Of a DNA stretch of 64,000 nt, positions 14,751-24,300 are shown piece after piece. Made by a program: the position numbers and the translations under genes. The notes beneath the pieces were generated by a model. The model had not been told where the DNA came from, searched no databases, and was given only the letters and a program-made list of their open reading frames with translations. The DNA comes from Cerasicoccus sp. TK19100. GTDB lineage: Bacteria; Verrucomicrobiota; Verrucomicrobiia; Opitutales; Cerasicoccaceae. The DNA is taken from positions 186,001 through 250,000 of the forward strand of contig NZ_JAPWDU010000007.1 of the NCBI RefSeq assembly GCF_027257155.1, written 5' to 3'. Position 1 is the stretch's first letter. Each line of letters begins with the position of its first letter.

Positions 14751-16781
14751 ATGATTGAAACTTCCCCCGTCTCCGACGCTTCCGCTAAAATTCTCAACTG
14801 GGGCGTCATCGGCCCCGGTCGCATTGCCCGCAAGTTTGCCGCCGGTTTGGCGGGTTCCGACACGGGCAAGCTCTATGCCGCGGCCAGTCGCGACGCAGCC
14901 CGTGCGCAGGCGTTTCTCGACGAGTTTGGTGGCGGTCAGGCATTTGGTGATTACCAGGCGATGCTGGACGATTCGCAGCTCGATGCGGTGTACATTGCCA
15001 CGCCACATCCGATGCACGCCGAGTGGGCGATCAAGGCCGCGCGCGCCGGTAAGCATGTGCTTTGCGAAAAGCCCGCTACGTTAAACTACGGGGAAGCGCT
15101 GGCAGTGGTCGATGCCGCTCTGGAGAGTGATGTGGTCTTCCTGGAAGCATTCATGTATCGCTGCCACCCGGCGACGGCGAAGCTCTATGAACTGGTTAAG
15201 GAAGGTGCCATCGGGCAACTGCAGCGTATCCGTGCGTCGTTTGGCTTTGATAGCGGCGAGAACCATGAGGGTCGTCTCCAAGCGAATGCACTGGGCGGCG
15301 GCGGCATCCTGGATGTCGGTTGTTACCCGATCTCGATGTGCCGCTTGTTGGCGGGGGCCGTGCAGGGTAAGGCGTTCGATAATCCGATTGAGCTGAAGGC
15401 CATTGGCCACCTCGACGAAAAGACCGGCGTGGACACCTGGACGAGTGCGGTCTTGAAATTTGAGGGCGACATCATCGGCGAGTGCTTTTGCGGTGTGCGC
15501 GCTGGTGCGGAAAACGACGTCACCGTTTACGGAACCGAAGGAACGATTCGCGTAGAGCAGCCTTGGTTTGCCGGTGGCAAAATAGTCCTGCAGCGCAAGG
15601 GCAAGGAGCCCGAGGTGATCGACGCCAGCTCTGAGCGGCACCTGTATACTTTTGAAGTGGAGGCCGTGCATCAGCTGGCCCATGGCGGCGGCTTGCTCAA
15701 CTGTGCGATGAGCATTGAAGATACCTTGGGCAACATGCAGACGCTGGACCGCTGGCGCGCCGAGATCGGTCTGCAATATGAAATGGAGAAGCCCGGCCCG
15801 GAATTTCCCTGCGTGTATGGCAAGCTGACCGGCGCGGGCAGTGCGATTCCCAAGGGGGAAATCCCCGGCGTCGCCAAGCCGGTGTCGCGCCTTTGCATGG
15901 GCCACCCCGGCATGCAGCGATCGTTTACCGACGTGGTTCCGCTTTACGACGCCTTTTTCGAGCTCGGGGGTAACGTGTTTGACGACGCCTCGATCTACCG
16001 TGGCTGGGGTGCCAAGCCGAGCTTTGCCGGCCGCTGGATGTCGATGCGTGGCGTTCGTGAGCAGTGTGTGATGATCGACAAAGGCGCACATGCGCCCAAC
16101 TGCACTCCGGACTACATGACCGACGAAGTCGACCGCCTGATAAAGACCAATTTCTGCGGCTACATCGACCTTTACATGATGCACCGCGACAACCTCGATG
16201 TGCCGGTGGGCGAGTTTGTAGACGTGCTTGGCCAATTGATCAAGTCGGGCAAGATCCGTGCCTATGGTTTCTCGAATTGGACGGCGGTGCGCTTCGACGA
16301 GGCGGCGGCTTACGCCAAGGCCAATGGCATACCCGCGCCGGTCTGCTTGTCGAACCAGCTGAGCCTCGCCGAGATGGTGAACCCCGTCTGGCCGGGCACC
16401 GAATCGTGCTCCAATTCGGAGTTCCAGGCATGGCTCGCCGAGCGAAATTTACCGCTGATCCCGTGGTCGAGCCAAGCGGCTGGATTCTTCACCGATCAGA
16501 GCGCTCCGGATCGCAAAGAGAACAAATTGCTCGTCCACGGTTACTACAGCGAGGCCAACTTCGAACGTAAAAAACGCGCGAAAAAACTGGCCGAAGCAAA
16601 AAACGTGATGCCGATAAATATCGCCATGGCATGGGTCATTGGGCAGTCGTTCCCGACTTTCCCGTTGATCGGTCCGCGGACGATTACGGAGCTGCGTACC
16701 TCGTTAACCGGCCTTGAAGTAAGCCTAACCCCCCAGGAGATGGATTGGCTGAACCTTAAGAGCGACTCCATTCAGGCTTAG
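14751..16781 (+). CDS. Fusion protein: Gfo/Idh/MocA oxidoreductase plus aldo/keto reductase
   Basis: One 676-residue frame joins two NAD(P)-dependent enzymes. Residues 1 to about 330 are Gfo/Idh/MocA: Rossmann motif GVIGPGRIARKF (18-29), catalytic EKP at 106-108, and the C-terminal fold with GGGGILDVGCYPISM, close to dihydrodiol dehydrogenase-like enzymes. Residues about 350-676 are an aldo/keto reductase with the D-Y-K-H tetrad visible in NVFDDASIYRGW, VMIDKGAH and DLYMMHRDN; GFSNW and IPWSSQAAGFF follow the family. The two halves could oxidise and reduce the same sugar or polyol in sequence. No frameshift or internal stop separates them. The divergent AraC gene is the likely regulator. Substrate unknown. 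Confidence 0.9.
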   Translation: MIETSPVSDASAKILNWGVIGPGRIARKFAAGLAGSDTGKLYAAASRDAARAQAFLDEFGGGQAFGDYQAMLDDSQLDAVYIATPHPMHAEWAIKAARAGKHVLCEKPATLNYGEALAVVDAALESDVVFLEAFMYRCHPATAKLYELVKEGAIGQLQRIRASFGFDSGENHEGRLQANALGGGGILDVGCYPISMCRLLAGAVQGKAFDNPIELKAIGHLDEKTGVDTWTSAVLKFEGDIIGECFCGVRAGAENDVTVYGTEGTIRVEQPWFAGGKIVLQRKGKEPEVIDASSERHLYTFEVEAVHQLAHGGGLLNCAMSIEDTLGNMQTLDRWRAEIGLQYEMEKPGPEFPCVYGKLTGAGSAIPKGEIPGVAKPVSRLCMGHPGMQRSFTDVVPLYDAFFELGGNVFDDASIYRGWGAKPSFAGRWMSMRGVREQCVMIDKGAHAPNCTPDYMTDEVDRLIKTNFCGYIDLYMMHRDNLDVPVGEFVDVLGQLIKSGKIRAYGFSNWTAVRFDEAAAYAKANGIPAPVCLSNQLSLAEMVNPVWPGTESCSNSEFQAWLAERNLPLIPWSSQAAGFFTDQSAPDRKENKLLVHGYYSEANFERKKRAKKLAEAKNVMPINIAMAWVIGQSFPTFPLIGPRTITELRTSLTGLEVSLTPQEMDWLNLKSDSIQA

Positions 16782-16805
16782 CGCCTGAGTGTTGGGGAAT
16801 CAGAT

Positions 16806-16880
16806 TGGTGCGGGTGGAGGGAATCGAACCCTCATCCCAAGTGTGGAAGACTCGTATACTAGCCGTTGTACTACACCCGC
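16806..16880 (-). tRNA. tRNA-Gly (anticodon TCC), CCA encoded
   Basis: Read on the minus strand, the 75 bases fold as a cloverleaf: acceptor GCGGGTG pairing with CACCCGC, anticodon stem CGAGT/ACTTG with one G-T pair around the loop CTTCCAC (anticodon TCC), and the T arm GAGGGTTCGATTCCCTC. The 3' CCA is encoded (16806-16808). It resembles E. coli tRNA-Gly(UCC). It reads toward the convergent end of the oxidoreductase fusion gene. Confidence 0.95.
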
Positions 16881-16896
16881 CTGTAAAAGGGGAAGG

Positions 16897-16924
16897 CTTG
16901 ACCTCGTTCACCATTTAGGTCAAG
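16897..16924. promoter_or_regulatory. Inverted repeat between tRNA-Gly and gspF-like gene
   Basis: CTTGACCT (16897-16904) and AGGTCAAG (16917-16924) form a perfect 8-base inverted repeat with a 12-base spacer, in the divergent gap between tRNA-Gly and the GspF-like gene. TTGACC would serve as a -35 box on either strand, and TATATT at 16925-16930 is close to a -10 for the plus strand but the spacing is 21 bases. It may be an operator or a promoter pair. Confidence 0.35.
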
Positions 16925-16998
16925 TATATTTCCTCAATTAGCGCTTCTGCTAGTGAACTCTCCTACTGCGCGCACCAACCTTCTGATTCTGCAACACT

Positions 16999-18159
16999 AT
17001 GGCAATGTTAAGTCAAAGCGCGGCCAGCGCGACTCCGGCTGGCGGTAAGAAGAAGCCGTCATTTGCCGAGTCACAGCGACTGGCCAAGCAAAAGGCCTAC
17101 GAAAAGCAAGCCCACCGCAAGAAGATCAAGCTCGATGAGTTGGCGGTCTTCACGCAGCAAATTTCGTCTATGCTTGAGGCGGGTTTGCCCCTTGTGAGCG
17201 CGCTGGAAGCCTTGCAGGATCAGACGGAAAATCCGGTTTTCAAGATCATCATCCGCGACGTGCGCAACGACATCGCGGGCGGCACCTCGTTCTCCGACGC
17301 GGTGCGCAAGTTCCCCAAGGCCTTCCCGAACCTTTTTGTTTCCATGGTGGAAGCCGGTGAGGCCTCTGGTGCCTTGGCGGACATTATGAGCAAGGTGGCT
17401 CTTTACTTCGAGGACTCCCTGGCCCTCATCAAAAAGGTGAAGAGCGCCATGACCTACCCAATTGCCGTTATCGGCTTGGCGGTGATCCTGGTGAATGTGC
17501 TGCTTATTTTCGTGATCCCGGTTTTCGCGGAAATGTTTGCTGACTTCGGTGCTGAGCTGCCGAAGCCGACGCAGATGCTTATCGATATTTCCGACTTCCT
17601 GAAGTATAACATTCACTGGCTGATCCTCGGAGGCGTCGCCCTCTGGTGGTCGTTAAAGAAGATCGTCGCTACGCCACGTGGCCGGCGCGCCAAGGATGTC
17701 TTTTTCAGTAAGTTGCCCATTATCGGCAACCTCTCGCAGAAGGTGAATATCTCCCGCTTCTGCCGCACCTACGCAATTCTGCTGCGAAGCGGTGTGCCGA
17801 TCCTGCGCACGCTGGAGATTTGCTCCAGTGCGTCGAACAACACCTTCATTGAAGAGGCATGCGTGAACTTTAGCCGCCACATCAGTCAGGGCGGCCAGCT
17901 ATCGGAAGTTATCGCCGAGACGCCGTATTTCCCATCGATGGTTAAACACATGGCCAAGGCCGGTGAGCAAACCGGTAATGTCGACGGGATGATGAATAAG
18001 ATTGCCGATTTCTACGACGTGGAAGTGAATAACATTGTCGAATCGCTGACATCGCTGATGGAGCCAATTCTGATCTGCGTATTGGGTGTGGTCATCGGTG
18101 GTATCGTGATGGCTATGTTCTTGCCGATCTTCCAGCTCTCCAGTGTGGTTGGCGGCTAA
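16999..18159 (+). CDS. Type II secretion / type IV pilus inner-membrane protein (GspF/PilC family)
   Basis: Polytopic platform protein of type II secretion and type IV pilus machines. The 386 residues have a basic N terminus (about 1-45), a first T2SSF domain (about 50-170: FTQQISSMLEAGLPLVSALEAL and FPNLFVSMVEAGEASGAL), and membrane segments at about 150-180 and 205-225. A second T2SSF domain (about 250-370) repeats the pattern (FCRTYAILLRSGVPILRTLEI, PSMVKHMAKAGEQTGNVD), and a last membrane helix ends the protein. No other secretion or pilus gene is in the window, so the partner genes must lie elsewhere. The response-regulator gene follows after 30 bases. Confidence 0.92.
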   Translation: MAMLSQSAASATPAGGKKKPSFAESQRLAKQKAYEKQAHRKKIKLDELAVFTQQISSMLEAGLPLVSALEALQDQTENPVFKIIIRDVRNDIAGGTSFSDAVRKFPKAFPNLFVSMVEAGEASGALADIMSKVALYFEDSLALIKKVKSAMTYPIAVIGLAVILVNVLLIFVIPVFAEMFADFGAELPKPTQMLIDISDFLKYNIHWLILGGVALWWSLKKIVATPRGRRAKDVFFSKLPIIGNLSQKVNISRFCRTYAILLRSGVPILRTLEICSSASNNTFIEEACVNFSRHISQGGQLSEVIAETPYFPSMVKHMAKAGEQTGNVDGMMNKIADFYDVEVNNIVESLTSLMEPILICVLGVVIGGIVMAMFLPIFQLSSVVGG

Positions 18160-18189
18160 TCTTTAATCCCTGAATCTACCCCCTCACAT

Positions 18190-18711
18190 ATGCCTAGTTT
18201 GCTGATCGTCGACGACCTGCCTGCCATTCATGAGATGTTAACCGGTCTCATGGGTGCTACGGGTTATCTCTGCGCTGGAGCTTCTTCCGGGGAAGAGGCC
18301 TTGATGCGCTATCGGCAAAGCCGGTTCGATGTGGTCCTGATCGACTATGCGATGGAGCCGATGGATGGCTTGGAGCTGGCCCGGCGATTGATTGAAGCTG
18401 ACCCGAATGTCATCATTATTCTCATGTCGGGCTTTACCAGTGAAGAGCTGACGCAGGACGCAATTGGTGCGGGGATTTATCTGGTTATTGAAAAGCCGAT
18501 TCAAGTCGACTCGCTCATGGTGGCCGTGGAGCGGGCGTATGAGGAGTCCAAGGTGCGTCGGCCGCGCCTCCGAGAGTCTGAGATCGAGAATCTGCCCACG
18601 CTTGCCGAACACCTGCAACTGGCGGAAGAGAATTATGCGGGCTTCGTCCTGGATCTGTGTAATGGCGACAAGGCCAAGGCCTCGAAAATCCTGGGTGTGG
18701 ACCTAGGCTGA
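18190..18711 (+). CDS. Response regulator with a cut-off Fis-type helix-turn-helix tail
   Basis: Residues 1-115 are a REC domain with the acidic pair D8-D9, phospho-acceptor D52, S79 and K101 all in place. The C-terminal part (about 133-173) starts like the Fis/NtrC DNA-binding helices: AEENYAGFVLDLCNGDKAKASKILGVD corresponds to the usual N-x-x-A-A-x-x-L-G pattern. It stops two residues later, where family members continue with the recognition helix (R-x-T-L-Y-R-K). The gene's last nine bases overlap the end of the convergent mscS gene. Either the 3' end was lost in a rearrangement or the tail has another use. No sensor kinase is nearby. Confidence 0.82.
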   Translation: MPSLLIVDDLPAIHEMLTGLMGATGYLCAGASSGEEALMRYRQSRFDVVLIDYAMEPMDGLELARRLIEADPNVIIILMSGFTSEELTQDAIGAGIYLVIEKPIQVDSLMVAVERAYEESKVRRPRLRESEIENLPTLAEHLQLAEENYAGFVLDLCNGDKAKASKILGVDLG

Positions 18712-19896
18712 TTTTTCCGGCGCGCCCTTGGTTGCCTGGCTTTCTAGGCTGCGAATCGAGTCCATGCCCGGGATGTTGAGCGGGCGGTTGTCGTCTCCAG
18801 CCAAGTAGATGGTTTGTGAGGGGAAGGCGAAGTCGATGCCGGCCTCACCAAAGGCCTTGAAAATGCGGATGTTGAGCCACTGGCTGTGCTCCAGGAAGTC
18901 CCAATACGCCGGGGGCTGGTACCAGTAAATGCAAATGATGTTGAGCGAATCGGCGTTGAATTCGTTGAAGTAAACGCGGGGCAGTAAGTCCCCTTGGTTG
19001 ATGGCTTCGTTCATTTTGGTGGACTCATCACCCTCCTTGTAGGCCATCAGGTCGCGCAGAATTTTGACCGCTTCTTCGATTTTTTCCGGCGGCGTGTCGT
19101 AGGTGATGGTCACGTTCATAATGCGGCGGATGAAGGGCCGCTTGCCGATGTTGTGAATCGTCTTTTTGTAAAGCTGGCCGTTGGGGATGGTGACCAGGTG
19201 TCCGTCGAGGCGCTCCATGCGGGTGCAGGTCAGGCCCATCTCGCTGATTACGCCATCGTGGCCGTCGATGTTGCAGCGTTCGCCGATTTCGAACGGCTTG
19301 TTCATAAAGAGGAACACCGAGCCAAACAGGTTGCCAATGCTCTCTTGGGCGGCGAGGCCAAACGCCAGCGAGGCAATGCCCAAACCGGCGAGAATTGTGG
19401 TGATTTCCTTACCGCTGATGATCTGAAAAATCTGCAAGATGATGACGCCGATCACGACGACGCGAAGCGTTTTGCTGATCAGCGGCACAAGCATGGCGTC
19501 CATGCGGGTGTCGTCCTTTTCGGCATGCTTGGTCATCAGGTATTCGGGCACGGCGACGAGATGCAGCACGAGCATGCCGAAGGAAAGAATGATGAGAATG
19601 GACGCCGCCAGATCGGCGATGCCCTCCAGTTTCCCCGGAAAGACGATCAGCCCCACGCCGATACGCAGACCGATTGACATGCCAATCGCGCCGAGGGACT
19701 TGCCCACCGACGCGTAGAAGACCTTCATCACGCTGTTTTGGTCCTCAGCGAAACGGTTACCGGCCTTCGTCACCGCAAAATGCCCGAGCTTGGCGATCAC
19801 GTAGCCAATCGCCACACAGGCGAGGGCAAAGCCGTAGTGCCAGACGGGATTGCCGAGAAAATCCTGGGTCAGAAAGTCAGTAGTCATGCTGGTCAT
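18703..19896 (-). CDS. MscS-family mechanosensitive ion channel
   Basis: A 397-residue small-conductance-type channel. Five membrane segments are visible in the first 200 residues. The pore helix region reads LAGLGIASLAFGLAAQESIGNLFGSVFLF, the Gly/Ala-rich MscS TM3 pattern, and is followed by the beta domain beginning KPFEIGERCNIDGHDGVISEMG. A C-terminal alpha/beta domain and a short charged tail close it. The channel opens under membrane tension to protect cells from osmotic downshock. Start at 19896 (MTSMTTD); the ATG three codons later is equally possible. It is convergent with, and overlaps, the response-regulator gene. Confidence 0.93.
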   Translation of the reverse strand: MTSMTTDFLTQDFLGNPVWHYGFALACVAIGYVIAKLGHFAVTKAGNRFAEDQNSVMKVFYASVGKSLGAIGMSIGLRIGVGLIVFPGKLEGIADLAASILIILSFGMLVLHLVAVPEYLMTKHAEKDDTRMDAMLVPLISKTLRVVVIGVIILQIFQIISGKEITTILAGLGIASLAFGLAAQESIGNLFGSVFLFMNKPFEIGERCNIDGHDGVISEMGLTCTRMERLDGHLVTIPNGQLYKKTIHNIGKRPFIRRIMNVTITYDTPPEKIEEAVKILRDLMAYKEGDESTKMNEAINQGDLLPRVYFNEFNADSLNIICIYWYQPPAYWDFLEHSQWLNIRIFKAFGEAGIDFAFPSQTIYLAGDDNRPLNIPGMDSIRSLESQATKGAPEKSA

Positions 19897-19995
19897 TATG
19901 AAAGTCAGGTTTATTCTTAATGCAAATTACATTCCAAATGCGGCACATTCGTAACCGGTGATTGGTTTGCGCTTGGCGGATTGAGGGAATGCATT

Positions 19996-21237
19996 ATGTT
20001 GTCCTCTACCATGACTGCTTTTCCGAACGTGGATGGCACACTGGCAATGGAAGTTGCCGGCACACTGGCAATGGAAGTTGCCGAGCTGCCCGGTGAGTTC
20101 GGGCCCGTTAGCCTATCCGAGCGGGTCGTGCAGCGCATTTGGCTGAGGCAGGACTTTCATCGCGAGGATTTAAAAACACAGTCGGGACGTCGTCTGGTCA
20201 TTCGCCGCCCCGGGCAGTGGAATCTCCAGGAGGGCCCGGATTTCCGCGACGCGCTGTTGGAGATCGACGGCGAACGCGTGGACGGCGATGTGGAAATCCA
20301 TTTCTACCCGGGGGACTGGTTCGACCACGGCCACGAGAGTGATGCCAACTTCGACCGCGTCGTCCTGCACGTGGTGGTGTTTGACGACGGCAGCCGCCCG
20401 GCCTACACCGCCCTCGGCGCGCAGCCGGAGACGCTGGCGCTCCTGCCGCTGCTGGACCGTGACCTGGAGTCGCATGCGATGGAAGACGCCCTGCTGGCCA
20501 TGGAGCGCCGAGACCACCTGGACCTCGTCCAGTATTATTTGAGCCTGTCCGTCACGGCGCGCTTGGCCGATTTGCGCGACCTCGCCTTTGACCGCTGGCG
20601 GCAGAAGCGCCGCTACGCGCAGATGCGGATCGAGCGGCTGGGCTGGCGGTTGGCGCTGCATCAGGCGGTGCTGGAGGCGCTGGGCTTCCGCCGCAATCGC
20701 GCGCCGATGATCGCGCTGGCCGAGCGTTTCCCGCCCGATGTGATGGCCACGATGACGCCGGATTCGCTGTTTGAGTTTGCCCAAGGGCGTTGGAAGCTCG
20801 CCGGGCTGCGTCCGGCCAACCATCCGCGCCGGCGCTTCGAGCAATACCTGACCCTGCTCAACGGAAAGCCCGACTGGCCGCAGTCACTCCTGAAATGGAC
20901 TGCCTTGACCGCCGAGGCCGACCCGGACGAGCGCACCACCTTGGTCCGCCGCACGGCACGCTTTTCCGCCTTGCGCGACGAGCTGGCGGGGGAGGTGCTT
21001 TGCAGCGCTTTATCCGGCCCGCGGCTGGATACGCTAGTGGTCGATGCGCTCCTGCCGATGTTGTCCGTTGAGACCGGGCGCGACTTGTTCGGCCTCTGGC
21101 ATCACTGGATGGTTGGCGATGCGCCTGGTGCGCTGAACCAGTTCCTTCGTGAGGCGGGTGTTTGCGGCCCGCGTCAGCCGCGCTGCAACGGCTTGCTGCA
21201 AGGCGCGCTCCAGCGATTTTTTACGCAGGGGCTTTGA
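19996..21237 (+). CDS. DUF2851 family protein
   Basis: About 413 residues from the ATG at 19996, chosen because GAGGGA at 19983-19988 is a good Shine-Dalgarno seven bases upstream; a TTG at 19981 is the other frame end. The body matches DUF2851 as I know it: SERVVQRIWLRQDF, LVIRRPGQWNLQEGPDFRDA, GDVEIHFYPGDWFDHGHE and the later helical region with RPANHPRRRFEQY. The early part looks like a nuclease-type fold, but no function is established. The N terminus contains a tandem 24-base duplication (see 20035-20082). Confidence 0.85.
   Translation: MLSSTMTAFPNVDGTLAMEVAGTLAMEVAELPGEFGPVSLSERVVQRIWLRQDFHREDLKTQSGRRLVIRRPGQWNLQEGPDFRDALLEIDGERVDGDVEIHFYPGDWFDHGHESDANFDRVVLHVVVFDDGSRPAYTALGAQPETLALLPLLDRDLESHAMEDALLAMERRDHLDLVQYYLSLSVTARLADLRDLAFDRWRQKRRYAQMRIERLGWRLALHQAVLEALGFRRNRAPMIALAERFPPDVMATMTPDSLFEFAQGRWKLAGLRPANHPRRRFEQYLTLLNGKPDWPQSLLKWTALTAEADPDERTTLVRRTARFSALRDELAGEVLCSALSGPRLDTLVVDALLPMLSVETGRDLFGLWHHWMVGDAPGALNQFLREAGVCGPRQPRCNGLLQGALQRFFTQGL
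20035..20082 (+). repeat. Tandem 24-base duplication inside the DUF2851 gene
   Basis: Two exact, adjacent 24-base copies (20035-20058 and 20059-20082) encode GTLAMEVA twice, close to the N terminus. Being a multiple of three, copy-number change would not shift frame. It looks like a recent slippage duplication upstream of the conserved domain. Confidence 0.9.
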
Positions 21238-21316
21238 TGAGGGCCTGTGAATTTTTGCGTCAAAAACTTGTGACCCGCATCATCCTGATTACGTTCTATT
21301 TAATTAAAGGCTACCT

Positions 21317-24300
21317 ATGAAGAAATTCCTCAAAGTTATTCTGATCCTTGCCGTATTGCTGATCCTGGTGGTCGTGATTGCGGCGGTGGTTGTCACGCGG
21401 CCAGGCTTCCAGAAGTCGATTTTCCTAAGCTCCATGGAGGGCAAAGTTGACAAGGTTCAGGTCGAAACGCTCTCGGCGGGCATGTCGAAAGTTGACGTGC
21501 AAGACCTGGAGATCGAGAAAAACGGTGCCCTGATCAAGCTCGGCGACTTGCAACTGCAATACTCGCTGTGGGACTTCGTTTTCGGTAAAGAGCTGCGCAT
21601 TGACGAGTTGGTAATCGACAAACTTTACGTCGATACCACAAAAATGAAACCAAGTGGTGACAAATCGGATGACGATGAACCTTCCGTTGAGGGGGGAGCG
21701 CCAAAGTTTGAGGGAATTTTTGATAACGCGGAGATTCCGCTGAAAATTTATCTGGGTAAGGCCGACATCAACGGCCAAGTCGTGATGCCCAAGCGCCAAC
21801 TGACCTTCTTCGTCACGGGCGGAGACATTGCCCCGGGTAAGGAGGGCAAGCTAACCCTCAAAGGCGACCTGATCGACCAGACCCCGGGTGCAGCCGCTGG
21901 CAAGCTGGCGGTCAACGGGGAGTTGAAGCTGAATCAAACCAGCGAACAGAAGTTGGATCGCGTATCCTTCGTTGGTGACATTTCTGCGAGTGGCGGTGCG
22001 CTCAGTAAGCCCGCAACGCTCACCATCGCGGCTTCCGCCGAGGATAAGAGCGAGACCGAGGAGTATATTTTGACGCTGAGCCGCGACAATAAGCAGCTGG
22101 CGCAACTGGATTCTACCTACACGCCGGCAACCGAGTCGCTGGTGGGAGGCATGACGGCAGATGTAGATCGCGCGACGCTGGAGCCCTTTCTGATGGGTGC
22201 CGACCTGCCGGACTTTGCGCTTACCATGAACGAGAAGTTCACCCTTGATGGCAAGGCGGAGCAGTTCGTCGTGGGGGGGAAGCTGCAACTTGATCTGCGG
22301 AACTTGGCCCAATGGAAGCCTGAGCTGGCCAACGTGGGCGGTGGCACGCTGACCGCGAATCTTCAGTCCACGCTCCAATCCAAGCAGGTATTGCTGGAGA
22401 CACTGGACGCGAATTTCGTCACTACCAGTGGTCGCAAATTGCTCGCGCTAGAGCTGAAGCGGAAGTTCACCGTAAAGATTGTCGATGGCAAGCCGCAGCT
22501 TGACGGCCAGTCGGGTGAGCTCCTAACCATCGATTTACAAAGCCTGCCCATCGAGTGGCTCAATCCATTTCTGAAAGGGATGTCTCTTGATGGTGACGAA
22601 ATGACTGGTGGCGCTTCCATTACCGCCCAGAGTGACTCCAATTTCACGGTCACAAGCACGAAGCCATGGAGCGTCACTTCGCTTTCCCTCGCTAAGGATG
22701 GCCAGCCAGTGCTGAAGTCGGTCAACATCGCGCTGACGCCAAACATTGTCATCGACGAGAAGGACCTTCAACTGAAGCTCGACGCTCTGAGCCTGACTAG
22801 TGGCGGTAAGAATCTGCTGAGTGGCAGCGTCGATTACTCTGCGAACATGGAGAACGCGGCGGATACCGCTAATGTGAGTCTCAACCTGAGCGGCGACTTG
22901 GCTAACCTGCTGGCTCAACCGGTGTTAGAGAAATACGCAGGCTTGGCTGGCGGGCAGTATTCGCTGAATGGAAAAGTCACGCCGGCTTCTGGTGGCGTGG
23001 CGGTGGATGCCTCCCTGGCATTGACCGACCTGACGCTTAAGGAAAGCTACGACCGTCTTGCCAGGGCAACGCTCTCGCTGAAGGGCACCGTTGATGGCGC
23101 GGAGAAGATCGACCTACAGGGACCATTGAATATTAAGGGTTCGTCACTTGTTAGTGACGCGAATTTAGTCGCCAAGGTGGATCGCTCCGGCGGTGTGAAC
23201 AATTTTGACGTAGATCTAAGCGGCCAATCGCTGAGCATCGACCAGCTGCAGATGCTGGGTAAGGCATTTAAAAATCCCCAGTATGTCGCCCCAACCGCTG
23301 CGCCCGCGCAGGATATGCCTCAGCCGACGCCTACCGCCAACGCGCAAACCGGTCCGGACAAGGTCGCGGCCTGGACGGGTAACGATGGCACGTTGGACAT
23401 CAATTTCGGCCGGGTCATAATGGGCAAAAGCACTTTTCAGGACTTTGAGGGCAAGCTGCTGATCAACGATAAGACCTTGCGCATCACGCCGCTCAAGGCA
23501 GTGCTCAACAACGCGCCGGTCAACGCAAAGGCGATCATCGATTTCACGGCAGGTAAAGCCAAGCCCTACACGCTGGATGCGGATATCGACCTGGAGGGGC
23601 TGGAGGTTGGCACCTTGACCGCCAAAGATGGCAACCCGCAAAATGCCGGCGTCACCGGCCCGTTTTCCTTCAAGGGCGAGGCCAAGGGTGATGCTCCGAC
23701 GCTGGGGCAGTTGGCCGATCTGGTGCTCTTCAATTTGGATCTGAAGGGCGGCCCGGGGGTTGTGCGCACTCAGGGCAGCGCGGTGGGCGATGCGGTCTCG
23801 GGCATCGGCGCAGGGCTGGGGCTGGTCAGCGAAATTACGAGCCAGTTTGGCGTTAGCGCAGTTAAGGAAAATCCTGCGGTGCAACAGGTTAACGGCATGC
23901 TCAAAGCGATTAGCCAAAAGATCGAATACGACCAGATTTCACTGACTGCCAATCGCAAGGAGAACTTAAACGTCAACCTGAGCGAGTTCGTGCTGCTGAG
24001 TAACGTTAACAACATGATGTTCAAGGGGAACGGCCAGATCACCTACCAAAAGGACGTGCCTCTGACGCAGCAACCAATGAAAATTTCGGCTCAGTTGTGG
24101 ACGCGTGGCAACCAGTTGAAGCTCATCACGGATCTTAAGCTTGCCGGTCAGCAGCAGGACAGCGAGGGGTTTGTGAGTGGGCCAAAATTTGATATCACGG
24201 GCACATTGAGCCAGCCGGATTATTACAGCAGTTTAGCAAGCACGGTCTTGGGCAACCTGCCGAACATCGTCACCAGCCTGGTGGGAGGGGCTGCGAATTC

